Positions 46,377-54,254 of a stretch of 64,000 nt of DNA are shown here, in pieces. This DNA is from Paenibacillus hunanensis (GTDB lineage: Bacteria; Bacillota; Bacilli; Paenibacillales; Paenibacillaceae): the NCBI RefSeq assembly GCF_014645615.1, contig NZ_BMMB01000005.1, positions 124,001-188,000 on the forward strand, in the 5' to 3' direction. Below the pieces are notes generated by a model, which did no database searches, was not told the DNA's origin, and saw only the letters and a list, made by a program, of their open reading frames with translations. The position numbers and the translations under genes are program-made. Each line of letters begins with the position of its first letter. Position 1 is the stretch's first letter.

Positions 46377-47054
46377 CTAATCGTGATAGGCGGCAGACAA
46401 TGTTTTGCGACTCGCCTGATTCAGTACAGCACCCAGAATACGAGCGCCTACAAATTCCAGACTGGTGATCGCCTTCGTAATATCCTTACGACTCTCGCCA
46501 CCGGACTTGATCACCAGCACAACGCCATCGCAAAGCGTGGTCGCTACCTGTGCATCTGTAAATGGAAGAATCGGCGGCGTGTCGAGAATAACGAGATCAT
46601 ATTGTGACTTTACTTCATCCATTAATGCTTCCATCTGAGGTGAGCCTACAATCTCGGATGGATTCGGTGGTACAGGACCTGACGTGAGTACGCTCAGGTT
46701 CATTGTACGACTCGGCTGAATATTCTTTTCCAGATCGGCTGTGTTGAACAGCACGTTGGATAGCCCTTTTTCATTCGACAGGTTGAAAATGCGATGCATC
46801 GCTGGATTACGCAGATCGCCATCAACGATCAGCACGCTACGTCCTGTTTCGGCATAAGCAATCGCGAGGTTCGCTACCGTAGTACTCTTGCCCTCACCAA
46901 GCGCCGCCGAGGTGACGAGTACGCTTTTGACACGTGCATCCAGACGGGAGAAATCAATATTGGTACGCAGTCCCTTATACGACTCAGCGATGAGCGACTT
47001 CGGATTCTGCTTTGTAATGAGCGGCCATTTAAGTGTGGTTGGCACGTTCTCCAC
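46377..47054 (-). CDS. BY-kinase (CpsD/CapB/EpsB-like) without C-terminal tyrosine cluster
   Basis: 225 residues. Cytosolic tyrosine autokinase partner of the Wzz-like protein. Walker A ALGEGKSTT (about 51-59), Walker A' VLIVDGDLRNP and Walker B LVILDTPP are all present. The tail is short (SRKTLSAAYHD) with one tyrosine, instead of the multi-Tyr cluster that is the usual autophosphorylation site. Overlaps the wzz gene by 26 bp. It may be regulated differently or act mainly as an ATPase. Confidence 0.9.
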   Translation of the reverse strand: MENVPTTLKWPLITKQNPKSLIAESYKGLRTNIDFSRLDARVKSVLVTSAALGEGKSTTVANLAIAYAETGRSVLIVDGDLRNPAMHRIFNLSNEKGLSNVLFNTADLEKNIQPSRTMNLSVLTSGPVPPNPSEIVGSPQMEALMDEVKSQYDLVILDTPPILPFTDAQVATTLCDGVVLVIKSGGESRKDITKAITSLEFVGARILGAVLNQASRKTLSAAYHD

Positions 47055-47784
47055 CTCCTACCAAAGGCTTTGCAGGTACATGTTCCTTCGCAGTCATATC
47101 GTCCTCCGTCATCTTAGCAATCACGCCAAGAACCGGAAGTCCAAGCACATCGCGAATGTCTTCCTCCGTTTTGATCGAGTCATCCATGTATTCCAGCAGG
47201 AAGGCTACTGCGATACCAATCACAACCGATAGAATCAGGGCAATCAGTACGAACAAGATTGGACTGTTACCGATTGGAACGCCTCCAGCAGCCGGGTCAG
47301 CCTGATCCAGCACAATGATATTATCCAGATTCATAATCTGAGGCACTTCACTCTGGAACACCTTGGCAATCGCATTGACCGTCTTCGCAGCACGCTCATA
47401 CGAGCCATCGGTTACCGTGAGCGACATGACCTGCGTTTCGTTAACTGAGCTTACACTCACCATATTGATGAGCTGCGTTGCATTCAGTCCAAGCTCTGGA
47501 TGATCCTGAACGACCTTATTCATAATCGCTGGCGTTTTGATTATCTCCTGATACGTCTTGATCAGTTGAATGTTGGAATTGATCGTTCCCAGATCCAGCT
47601 GATTACCAGTGCTGCCATCCGACGATTTTGGCGTACTGTTTACCACCAGCTTCGCCGTGGCTGTATACTTGGGCGCATTCGTCATAAACGCGTACGCAGC
47701 CGTTGCAGCCGTAATCACAACGACGATCAACATAATGAGCCAGAGGCGCTTCTTGATGATATTCAGATACTGTTTAATCTCCAC
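47029..47784 (-). CDS. Polysaccharide chain-length/BY-kinase modulator (Wzz, CapA/EpsA-like)
   Basis: 251 residues. Two transmembrane helices (about 13-35 and 175-200) flank an extracytoplasmic Wzz domain. The cytoplasmic end (EEDIRDVLGLPVLGVIAKM) normally activates the BY-kinase. GTG start at 47784 with TGGAGG 8 nt upstream. First gene of the EPS operon, with a leader of about 430 nt from the predicted promoter. Confidence 0.9.
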   Translation of the reverse strand: MEIKQYLNIIKKRLWLIMLIVVVITAATAAYAFMTNAPKYTATAKLVVNSTPKSSDGSTGNQLDLGTINSNIQLIKTYQEIIKTPAIMNKVVQDHPELGLNATQLINMVSVSSVNETQVMSLTVTDGSYERAAKTVNAIAKVFQSEVPQIMNLDNIIVLDQADPAAGGVPIGNSPILFVLIALILSVVIGIAVAFLLEYMDDSIKTEEDIRDVLGLPVLGVIAKMTEDDMTAKEHVPAKPLVGGGERANHT

Positions 47785-48211
47785 TATATTTCCTCCAGTA
47801 ACTGTTAAGATGTTGTCCTTACCTAACAACCACGTTTCATCGAACCTCTCTATCTTTCATTTCGAAGTTCGCCAACACTACGCTGTACAAGCAAGCTATC
47901 TGCTTTGTCATGCTGTGTTTGCTGATGTGGCCCGCATATCCGGTTTGCATTCTCCTTTCCGGCTTCAAAATCAACATGTACGTGTATTAGTTACATTCTG
48001 TCATTTTTAAATTACAAATTTGTAACATGTTAAGAATAGAAAATAACGGCGTTCACTTCAATGTCAGACCAAGAGAGATTGCCGTTCTGTATATGATGAC
48101 TGTTACAAAGCTACGTACATTGCTTCTTACATCCATATTCCATATTTCGCTATGCAGTTGTGGGATGAACTCTGTACCCGTCCTTAATAGTTATTCGTTT
48201 TGAATAACTTA
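47785..48211 (-). promoter_or_regulatory. Long leader of the EPS operon
   Basis: About 428 nt between the predicted start point and the wzz GTG. It includes the perfect palindrome TTACAAATTTGTAA (48012-48025) and a partial match (CTTTCATTTC-GAAGTTCGCCAACAC, about 47856-47880) to the hairpin-core repeat. A 37-codon ORF starts after AAAGGAG, but spacing is only 1 nt. No known riboswitch recognised. Confidence 0.45.
48190..48208. promoter_or_regulatory. Operator-like palindrome at the EPS start point
   Basis: GTTATTC-GTTTT-GAATAAC. It starts about 10 nt downstream of the -10 box, overlapping the expected transcription start, a classic repressor position. Its 17-bp core is repeated exactly at 48693-48709. 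Confidence 0.7.
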
Positions 48212-48218
48212 TGCGCTC

Positions 48219-48247
48219 ATTATACTGCCTGATGAAAGCTTTGTAAA
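48219..48247 (-). promoter_or_regulatory. Sigma-A promoter of the EPS operon
   Basis: Minus strand: TTTACA, 17-nt spacer, TATAAT (48224-48219). The -10 is perfect and the -35 has one mismatch. Confidence 0.75.
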
Positions 48248-48284
48248 CCACCTTCACTTGCGAAAATGGTTTCATTTACCATTT

Positions 48285-48662
48285 TTATGAAGATTGGTTA
48301 TCCTCTGCTGTCATGAATCCTTCCAATGTTCCTCCATTGTTGATATGGTTCATGAGATCATCTACATTTCCTTGAATGCCCATTTTCTCGAAAATCATAT
48401 CAATCAACAACGCCACATTGATGCTCTTCGCGCTCTGTTCTGAAATTGGACGATACATTTTATCTTGATAAATCCCCTGCTGATACGATATTTCCTGATT
48501 CAACGGGTAACGGGCCAACGACAACCAGTCTGCCAGATGTCCATTCGATTTGCAAGTTTTGCTGTCTTGTAGTGCTGGATCGGTGGAAAGACGGTGGAAG
48601 AATGTCTTCACCTCATTCTTCTTTTCGATCCATGCTTGATTAAGGACTTGCTGATTTCTCAC
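48285..48662 (-). CDS. Protein of unknown function, probably co-regulated with the EPS operon
   Basis: 125 residues, soluble and mostly helical, with no signal peptide and one cysteine. Sequence features: a charged N-terminal helix (QAWIEKKNEVKTFFHRLS), ADWLSLARYPLNQEISYQQGIYQDKMYRP in the middle and an acidic C-terminus. GTG start with AGGAGGG 8 nt upstream. Lies directly upstream of the EPS promoter on the same strand, and its own promoter carries the same 17-bp palindrome. I do not recognise the family. Confidence 0.75.
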   Translation of the reverse strand: MRNQQVLNQAWIEKKNEVKTFFHRLSTDPALQDSKTCKSNGHLADWLSLARYPLNQEISYQQGIYQDKMYRPISEQSAKSINVALLIDMIFEKMGIQGNVDDLMNHINNGGTLEGFMTAEDNQSS

Positions 48663-48692
48663 ATCAATTCCCTCCTATGATCCAGTTGGCTC

Positions 48693-48715
48693 TTATTCGT
48701 TTTGAATAAATTATA
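48693..48715 (-). promoter_or_regulatory. -10 box and operator-like palindrome of the gene at 48285
   Basis: TATAAT (48715-48710, minus strand) is immediately followed by TTATTC-GTTTT-GAATAA (48709-48693), identical to the box at the EPS promoter. The -35 (CATGAT at 17 nt) is weak. Confidence 0.65.
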
Positions 48716-49189
48716 ATTTAGGTTATCTGAAAATCATGTCGAATGCTAGTCTAAAAATAAAACTTTATTTTTTTAATTTTCGACTTTATATATCTTTGGT
48801 TTTGGGCATTAAGGAATATAAAATGTCGTATTCTATCCCTTTAGACTCAGCCTTTTTTTCTTTTCAGAAATTTACAGGTCTTTCCGTCTAGTTCTCACCC
48901 CATTTACAGTTTACTTGGTAATTTAAACACTATTTCAAGTTTGAAACTGGTTAAATCTGTTAATTACGTTGGTTAATTATTTGTTACTATTAAGTGTATC
49001 CGTTTACAATTCTTTCACCTCATGAATCTTGCTTCAAAAGGAAGCAGGAATTCATACTTAATTTAGCAAATATGTTAAAATGAAATCTGCCTGCTGATAT
49101 GTCCAAAGTTCCAAATCAGCCAAAACGACATTTTTTACTACGAAATGTAGCAAAACTATCCATTTTTGAATAAAAAGGAGCTAAGAACT
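48716..49189. other. AT-rich divergent region upstream of mscL
   Basis: No gene seen. A hairpin (ATGAATcTTGCTTC / GAAGCAGGAATTCAT, 49022-49055) lies before the likely mscL promoter region (TTAAAAT near 49075). Confidence 0.45.
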
Positions 49190-49672
49190 ATGGGATTAGT
49201 GAAAGAATTTAAGGAATTTGCCGTGCGCGGCAACGTCATCGACCTCGCTGTCGGGGTTATCATCGGTGCAGCATTTGGTAAAATTGTTACTTCCCTGGTA
49301 AATGACATCATTATGCCCCCTGTCGGGAAGCTGCTCGGTGGCGTCAACTTCGCCGATCTGTTCATCAATCTGGATGAATTAACAGGAAGCAATGCGAAGC
49401 ACTTCGTATCGCTCGCTGAAGCTCAGCAGGCAGGGGCAGCGGTCATCGCATATGGTCAGTTTATTAACAACGTAATCGACTTCCTGATCGTAGCATTGTG
49501 CGTGTTCTTGCTGGTGAAAGGTATCAATATGCTCAAGCGCAAAGAACACGCGAAGCCAGAGCCAGAGAAAACAACGCGTGCATGCCCATATTGCACAAAT
49601 GAAGTATCGATCAAAGCAACACGCTGCCCGCACTGCACATCTCAGCTGGATACGGCTGCGCCGACCGTGTGA
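49190..49672 (+). CDS. mscL: Large-conductance mechanosensitive channel with C-terminal zinc ribbon
   Basis: 160 residues. Homopentameric membrane channel that opens under hypo-osmotic tension. The N-terminal [38 protein letters not shown] is the MscL signature; TM1 is about 15-45 and TM2 about 90-112. The usual charged tail is followed by [18 protein letters not shown] (cysteines 132, 135, 146, 149), a zinc-ribbon-like extension absent from the E. coli and M. tuberculosis proteins. ATG 49190 has AAAGGAG at about 10 nt. Terminator behind. Confidence 0.95.
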   Translation: MGLVKEFKEFAVRGNVIDLAVGVIIGAAFGKIVTSLVNDIIMPPVGKLLGGVNFADLFINLDELTGSNAKHFVSLAEAQQAGAAVIAYGQFINNVIDFLIVALCVFLLVKGINMLKRKEHAKPEPEKTTRACPYCTNEVSIKATRCPHCTSQLDTAAPTV

Positions 49673-49702
49673 TGGTATAGGTATTGAAAGATAAAAGAAG
49701 AG

Positions 49703-49730
49703 GGACTGCCTTGACGGGCAGTCCTTTTTG
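49703..49730 (+). terminator. Terminator of mscL
   Basis: GGACTGCC-ttgac-GGGCAGTCC followed by TTTTTG. Confidence 0.9.
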
Positions 49731-49872
49731 TTTTGGAGATTGGGTTTGTATAGGCTTTGCACATGTGGGAGTCGTTAAAAATGAAGGTGGCAGGTAGCAC
49801 TGTATTATGTATACTCCTGCTCCTTCTATTTTACCTTCAACCCGATCTTTCATTTCTATGTAACTACGCTGT

Positions 49873-50070
49873 CTACTTCTACTTCTACTTCTACTTCTAC
49901 TTCTACTTCTACTTCTACTTCTACTTCTACTTCTACTTCTACTTCTACTTCTACTTCTACTTCTACTTCTACTTCTACTTCTACTTCTATCTACTTCTAC
50001 TTCTACTTCTACTTCTACTTCTACTTCTACTTCTACTTCTACTTCTACTTCTACTTCTACTTCTACTTCT
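49873..50070. repeat. Hexanucleotide microsatellite (CTACTT)n
   Basis: 19 exact copies of CTACTT (49873-49986), a 4-nt interruption CTAT, then 13 more copies and CT. Noncoding: long open frames through it encode only dipeptide repeats. Lies between mscL and the gene at 50353. Confidence 0.97.
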
Positions 50071-50253
50071 GACCAATGATGCAATTTCATACTTTCCCCG
50101 TCTACACTCTTCTTCGGAGTATCTTCAACACTTCGCTATTCCTTACACTTTAATCCTTTATATGATACGACTGACTTTACATCCTCCTTACTCGGTTGGC
50201 TCTCCCCCTCGTAATATTTACGTTATTCTAAGCATTACGTAAATATGCAAAAC

Positions 50254-50294
50254 AAAACGCCTTGTGAGCATGAAATGCTCGGTCAAGGCGCTTT
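50254..50294 (-). terminator. Terminator of the gene at 50353
   Basis: ACGCCTTG / CAAGGCGC with inner GAGCAT/ATGCTC; the minus strand continues with TTTTGTTTTG. Confidence 0.8.
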
Positions 50295-50352
50295 ATCGGA
50301 TACGATCAAGTACTGTATGCTCATTTTTATCCTGCCAGAGTCCAGGCTGATG

Positions 50353-50658
50353 TTAGATCGGACGGTTTTGGCTGGGAAGAAGATTCGATACAATATTCTT
50401 TAAGTCCCGGTCTTCCTTATATGTCTTATCACCTGTATCCAGCTCACGAATATGGATATATTGGTAGTCCGCTTGTGGATTTACAGGGTTGTAACGCATC
50501 GGATCAGATGGGTCGGCTTTTACTTCATACTTCATATCAGTTAACATCTCGGTCAATTGATTTACATTTGGAAGCTCATCTTCGTTTACAAAAATAAGTC
50601 CTCGTAGCGACTTCGTCTCCTGTTCGTGAACCACATCAAACTTTACGATACATTCCAT
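50353..50658 (-). CDS. Small protein of unknown function
   Basis: 101 residues, soluble and acidic, with no signal peptide. Beta/alpha pattern: ECIVKFDVVHEQETKSLRGLIFVNEDELP, then helix NVNQLTEMLTDMKYEVKADP, then YQYIHIRELDTGDKTYKEDRDLKNIVSNLL. ATG 50658 has GGAGAG 5-7 nt upstream; upstream in-frame codons are not supported. Flanked by microsatellite and hairpin repeats on both sides, and ends at a terminator. Not recognised. Confidence 0.7.
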   Translation of the reverse strand: MECIVKFDVVHEQETKSLRGLIFVNEDELPNVNQLTEMLTDMKYEVKADPSDPMRYNPVNPQADYQYIHIRELDTGDKTYKEDRDLKNIVSNLLPSQNRPI

Positions 50659-50805
50659 TTGGCTCTCCAACCTTTCTCTATTGTAGGGTATGGTATGCTG
50701 TAGTGGCGGCACCGTTTTAATCTCGATATAATGATGAGCATACATGACGTTCATACTTACACGATGCCAGATTATTTCAACCGCTTCTCACCCATTTCAC
50801 GGCTC

Positions 50806-50917
50806 ACTATTATAATAGAAGAAACTCGATTAAAAAGATGTAAGATATTTAACTTTGCACAGATTATTTTTTATTTAGTTTAAAAAATATTCACAATTTT
50901 TCTTCTATTATAATAGT
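50806..50917. repeat. 112-bp AT-rich element with 19-bp terminal inverted repeats
   Basis: ACTATTATAATAGAAGAAA (50806-50824) and its exact reverse complement (50899-50917). Each arm contains the self-complementary TATTATAATA and a TATAAT. May be a small mobile element relic or paired promoter/operator sites for the gene at 50353. ATTATAATAGAAG also occurs at 54375. Confidence 0.6.
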
Positions 50918-50932
50918 ACATATCCATGCAAT

Positions 50933-51100
50933 CTTAGAGCAGTTAAGACACAGGCAAATGCTTTGTGCAGGAAGCAGACACGACTCTGGTAACCGGAAAA
51001 GAATAAAGGAATGAGCTTCCTTATTTCCTTTGCTCCGTTCCCTGCGGCTCACATCCATACGCCTTTGCACACATGCGCTAATACCTGAACTGCTCTAAAG
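50933..51100. repeat. Nested-hairpin repeat, copy B
   Basis: Outer arms CTTAGAGCAGTT (50933-50944) and AACTGCTCTAAAG (51088-51100). Central stem AGAATAAAGGAA / TTCCTTATTTCC, preceded by GGTAACCGGAAA and followed by GCTCCGTTCCC, the arm motif of copies A, C and D. It lacks the two-hairpin core. Confidence 0.65.
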
Positions 51101-51280
51101 ACGAATCCTGATATTGTACAGAACGATGAAGTCACTGTATGAGCAGCTATATTTCTTATAAAATGGAATAGACCGAATTTTACATTTAAGCCGTTCATGA
51201 TACTAATCCATATTAAAGTAGTACGTTTGTATGCTACAATTCGCGCTTCGAACGTAAAGCTTCACATTTTAAAGCGTAAC

Positions 51281-51422
51281 ACTTGCACTTGCACTTGCAC
51301 TTGTACTTGCACTTGCACTTGCACTTGCACTTGCACTTGCACTTGCACTTGCACTTGCACTTGCACTTGCACTTGCACTTGCACTTGCACTTGCACTTGC
51401 ACTTGCACTTGCACTTGCACTT
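51281..51422. repeat. Hexanucleotide microsatellite (ACTTGC)n
   Basis: 23 units of ACTTGC plus ACTT, with a single variant unit ACTTGT at 51299-51304. Noncoding, between copies B and C of the nested-hairpin family. Confidence 0.97.
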
Positions 51423-51428
51423 AAAAAT

Positions 51429-51633
51429 GCTGCGACACGCACAGAGCGAGGGCAAGGAAATAAGGGGAAAGAAGTGTTAGCGATTTTCTAACACGGGGTT
51501 CTAATGAAGAGTGATTTTTGCGAAGCAAAATATCTTACCTCTTTGGAGGGGCGGGAATCTTCATTCTTTCCAAATTCAAAAGATTCCCGCGGCTCCACCG
51601 AGTCCGTCCCCTTATTCCTTGCCCGAGCGGTGT
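51429..51633. repeat. Nested-hairpin repeat, copy C (inverted core)
   Basis: Outer arms GGCAAGGAAATAAGGGGA (51451-51468) and TCCCCTTATTCCTTGCC (51607-51623). Inside, in reverse orientation, is the two-hairpin core (GTGTTAG..CTAACAC at 51474-51495; GATTTTTGC-gaa-GCAAAATATC), then stem GCGGGAATCTT / AAGATTCCCGC and GGCTCC as in copy A. Ends 33 nt before the Nudix gene. Confidence 0.85.
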
Positions 51634-51665
51634 AAATCTAACGACAAGGATGTGACTCCTTCATC

Positions 51666-52322
51666 ATGGCAGATCACGAACTACTAGATATTTACGACGA
51701 ACAAGATCAGCATATCGGTGTATGTCCGCGCTCAGAGGTGCATCGTGTTGGACACTGGCATCATACCTTTCACTGCTGGCTTGTACGCGATACCGAAGCA
51801 GGTCGTATGCTCGTTTTTCAACAGCGTCAGCATAATAAAGATACATTTCCCGATCTATACGACATCACCGCCGCCGGACATTTACTCGCAGGCGAGACGG
51901 TAGAGCAGGCGGTGCGCGAGCTGGAGGAAGAGTTAGGTGTGCCGCTTCGCTTCGATCAGCTCACCCCACTCTTCATCACGCGCGATGGATGGGAGTTTGA
52001 AAGTCCCTCTGGAACATTGATTGATCGTGAGGTAAGTAGTGTGTTTGGCGCATGCAGTCCACTCACATTACAGCAATACGAGCTGCAAGCGGACGAAGTG
52101 GCTGGTGTATTTGAAGCACCACTCTCGCAAATGCTGGAAATGTTCCACGGGGAACGTGCCTCCGTAACCGCAACGGGTGTATATGGTCAGCCAGCAGAAG
52201 CGCCTGCGGGCGATCTACCCTATGTACATGTCGAGGTCACTGTAGAGCAATTTGTTCCACAGTCGCCTGGCTATTATGAGAAAACCTGCACCTTGCTACA
52301 ACAGCTCAGTCCGCTGGAATAA
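51666..52322 (+). CDS. Nudix hydrolase, isopentenyl-diphosphate-isomerase-like
   Basis: 218 residues. The N-terminal DIYDEQDQHIGVCPRSEVHRVGHWHHTFHCWL resembles Idi/YfcD-type Nudix proteins. The Nudix box is AAGHLLAGETVEQAVRELEEELGV, giving G-x5-E-x6-REL-EEELG, one residue shorter than the canonical G-x5-E-x7-RE spacing. It hydrolyses an unidentified nucleoside- or isoprenoid-type diphosphate. The ribosome binding site is weak. Its 3' end overlaps the convergent TrmB-like gene by 17 bp. Confidence 0.83.
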   Translation: MADHELLDIYDEQDQHIGVCPRSEVHRVGHWHHTFHCWLVRDTEAGRMLVFQQRQHNKDTFPDLYDITAAGHLLAGETVEQAVRELEEELGVPLRFDQLTPLFITRDGWEFESPSGTLIDREVSSVFGACSPLTLQQYELQADEVAGVFEAPLSQMLEMFHGERASVTATGVYGQPAEAPAGDLPYVHVEVTVEQFVPQSPGYYEKTCTLLQQLSPLE

Positions 52323-53091
52323 TACCGGGCAAATAGCGATCCAAAATGCGCGTATAGCCCTGTCCATAACGCCGGATTAGCTCCTGACCCAGATCATTTT
52401 CCATTTCATATAAAATAATCTCCTGGGAAAAATGCTGCAATAGCAGCTCAGCCATCAGCGGATGCTCGGTAACAAGTGCCTGCGCAGGAATACCATCGCC
52501 GCGCATGCCGACAATGCACCAGTGACGGTCGATGACCATCCAGAATTTGCGTCCGCTGATCCCTCCCTTGAGTAGACGAATCCCCGGATGCCCATCCTCC
52601 TCCAGACCCTCGAACGACCATAATACTCGAACGCCGCGCTGCTCGGCATTTTCTAATTTTTGGCGAAACCATGCCGCTTCCTCACGCCAGATTCCCGCGA
52701 CGATCTCTTCGCCCGCCTTATCCAGCTCCCGATTGATCAGCTCGATCACATTACGCTCTCCCTCTACAATATGAAACGAAGGACTTTCCTCACGACTACT
52801 CGGCATTGCCTGTTCCAAATACGACAGTGACGCATCAATCTGCCCTGCGATCATACGAGTCAGCTCCTTTACCGGAAGCATGCTGTACCTTGCTGGCTCA
52901 CCAGGTGTCAGTTGTACAACGCCACGTGTGAGTAAACGCTGTAATGTCGCATATACGTTAGAGCGTGACACGCCAAGCCGCTTGGCCACCTCGTATCCCG
53001 ACTGTGTAGATTGCTGTGCCAGACAAACCATGACCTTTGATTCGAGCTCGGTAAATCCAAGATTACGCAAATGCTGAAGCAGTTGTTCCAT
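52306..53091 (-). CDS. TrmB-family transcriptional regulator
   Basis: 261 residues. N-terminal TrmB/MarR-like winged helix (LRNLGFTELESKVMVCLAQQSTQSGYEVAKRLGVSRSNVYATLQRLLTRGVV), a coiled helix (IAGQIDASLSYLEQAM), then a phospholipase-D-fold-like effector domain (VEGERNVIELINRELDKAGEEIVAGIW ... RKFWMVIDRHWCIVGM). TrmB proteins usually sense sugars. No sugar operon is adjacent, so the target is unknown. Start ATG chosen without a strong upstream site. Confidence 0.87.
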   Translation of the reverse strand: MEQLLQHLRNLGFTELESKVMVCLAQQSTQSGYEVAKRLGVSRSNVYATLQRLLTRGVVQLTPGEPARYSMLPVKELTRMIAGQIDASLSYLEQAMPSSREESPSFHIVEGERNVIELINRELDKAGEEIVAGIWREEAAWFRQKLENAEQRGVRVLWSFEGLEEDGHPGIRLLKGGISGRKFWMVIDRHWCIVGMRGDGIPAQALVTEHPLMAELLLQHFSQEIILYEMENDLGQELIRRYGQGYTRILDRYLPGIIPAD

Positions 53092-53222
53092 CAGGCATAC
53101 CGTCCTTTGCAGTCATTTTGATGCCCGGCAGACAAGCTCAAGCGGGCGTGAACAAGAATAGGCTGGAACACGTTCCATTCGCCAATGCTCCGACTGATCC
53201 GCGATACATTATGTATATAGAC

Positions 53223-53262
53223 AGCAGCAGGCTGATCGGTAGGTAGTGATCAGCCTGCTGTT
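53223..53262. terminator. Hairpin in the TrmB / zinc-ribbon intergenic region
   Basis: CAGCAGGCTGATC / GATCAGCCTGCTG stem with a 10-nt loop and no strong T-run. Nothing else is seen in 53092-53393. Confidence 0.5.
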
Positions 53263-53393
53263 GCCTGGTTCGTATGTGATTCATGATGTGTGTATAAAAT
53301 AAGTCAGCATGGATATGGGAAAATGCTATGATCACCACCGCACGCGTGAATTACGCTACAAAAGCAGTGCGATTCCCCCTATTCAATAAGGAA

Positions 53394-54254
53394 TTAAACG
53401 ACCTGTTCGGTTCCGCAGCTTGGACACCATTTGGAGCCTTTAGGCAGTGCTTTGCCGCATACCTGACAGTTAAATGTACCGGGATCTACCGTTTCCGGTT
53501 CCGGTGCTTCCACTGGCTCGGTTGCCAGCAGGGTATCCCCCTCCGAAGCAGTTGCGTCTCGCATTTTCGTTAACGATGGAAAAGCCGCTGTTGGCGCTGG
53601 CGTAGCTGTCTGGCTGGTAGAAGAAGCTGACTTGGCTGCTTGAGCCGTATTTTCTTGCTCCTCCTCTAAAGGAATGCCCAGATCCTGCTTCCATGCACGT
53701 ACCAGACGATCCAGCTCATCCTGGCGCTCCTGATCTTCACGTAAACGCTCTGCGCGGCGCTGTTCCGTTTCTTCACCTGTCAGCTCAGACAGATCGAGCT
53801 CCTGCTCATCGCGACGTGGCGATGATACCAGCGCATCCAGTCCACTCTCGTACGAAGCTTCGCGCTCATCTGTCGCTTCACGCTCACTACGTGGTGTGAC
53901 GAGCTTTTCCATTTTGCGTCCGCAGTTCGGGCAGAAATTAGCATCCAGTGCCACCACCGTACCACATTCGCAAATACGTTCATTTTTCAAAATAGCAATG
54001 CGCGTACGAATCTCCTCGATCTCTTCATTCAGCAGATCGCACGCCTTGCACAGCTCGGTCATCTCTTCCTCGGCAATCGACATATCCCCTGCACGATAGC
54101 CTTCATAGAATACCTCGCCCATACGCATATAATGTACGCCAATTTCGCGCTCAATGTCCACGATATGTCCATTCATCCGATTGACCTCTACCGCATTTTG
54201 CGCTCGCTCGGTTGCTTTACCAGCACCGCTCTTTAGCCGTTGTAAGATATTCAT
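53394..54254 (-). CDS. Double zinc-ribbon, coiled-coil protein of unknown function
   Basis: 286 residues. N-terminal amphipathic helices (residues 1-92), then a zinc ribbon CECGTVVALDANFCPNCG (about 95-112). A long charged coiled-coil segment follows (EETEQRRAERLREDQERQDELDRLVRAW), then an Ala/Thr/Pro linker and a second zinc ribbon CQVCGKALPKGSKWCPSCG at the C-terminus. No signal peptide. Likely a scaffold or adaptor in the cytosol; partners unknown. Monocistronic. Confidence 0.82.
   Translation of the reverse strand: MNILQRLKSGAGKATERAQNAVEVNRMNGHIVDIEREIGVHYMRMGEVFYEGYRAGDMSIAEEEMTELCKACDLLNEEIEEIRTRIAILKNERICECGTVVALDANFCPNCGRKMEKLVTPRSEREATDEREASYESGLDALVSSPRRDEQELDLSELTGEETEQRRAERLREDQERQDELDRLVRAWKQDLGIPLEEEQENTAQAAKSASSTSQTATPAPTAAFPSLTKMRDATASEGDTLLATEPVEAPEPETVDPGTFNCQVCGKALPKGSKWCPSCGTEQVV

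Noticed and set aside
47785..47990. 37-codon leader peptide before wzz
   Set aside because: An AAAGGAG is present, but only 1 nt separates it from the ATG, and the sequence is not protein-like.
49611..50242. Long open frames encoding (EV)n, (RS)n or (FY)n repeats on both strands
   Set aside because: They are read-throughs of the CTACTT microsatellite, have no ribosome binding site and overlap the mscL end and terminator.
49873..51422. CRISPR array
   Set aside because: The arrays are perfect hexamers with no spacers, and no cas genes are present.
51197..51480. Open frames encoding (CT)n, (HL)n or (CK)n repeats
   Set aside because: Read-throughs of the ACTTGC microsatellite, without start signals.
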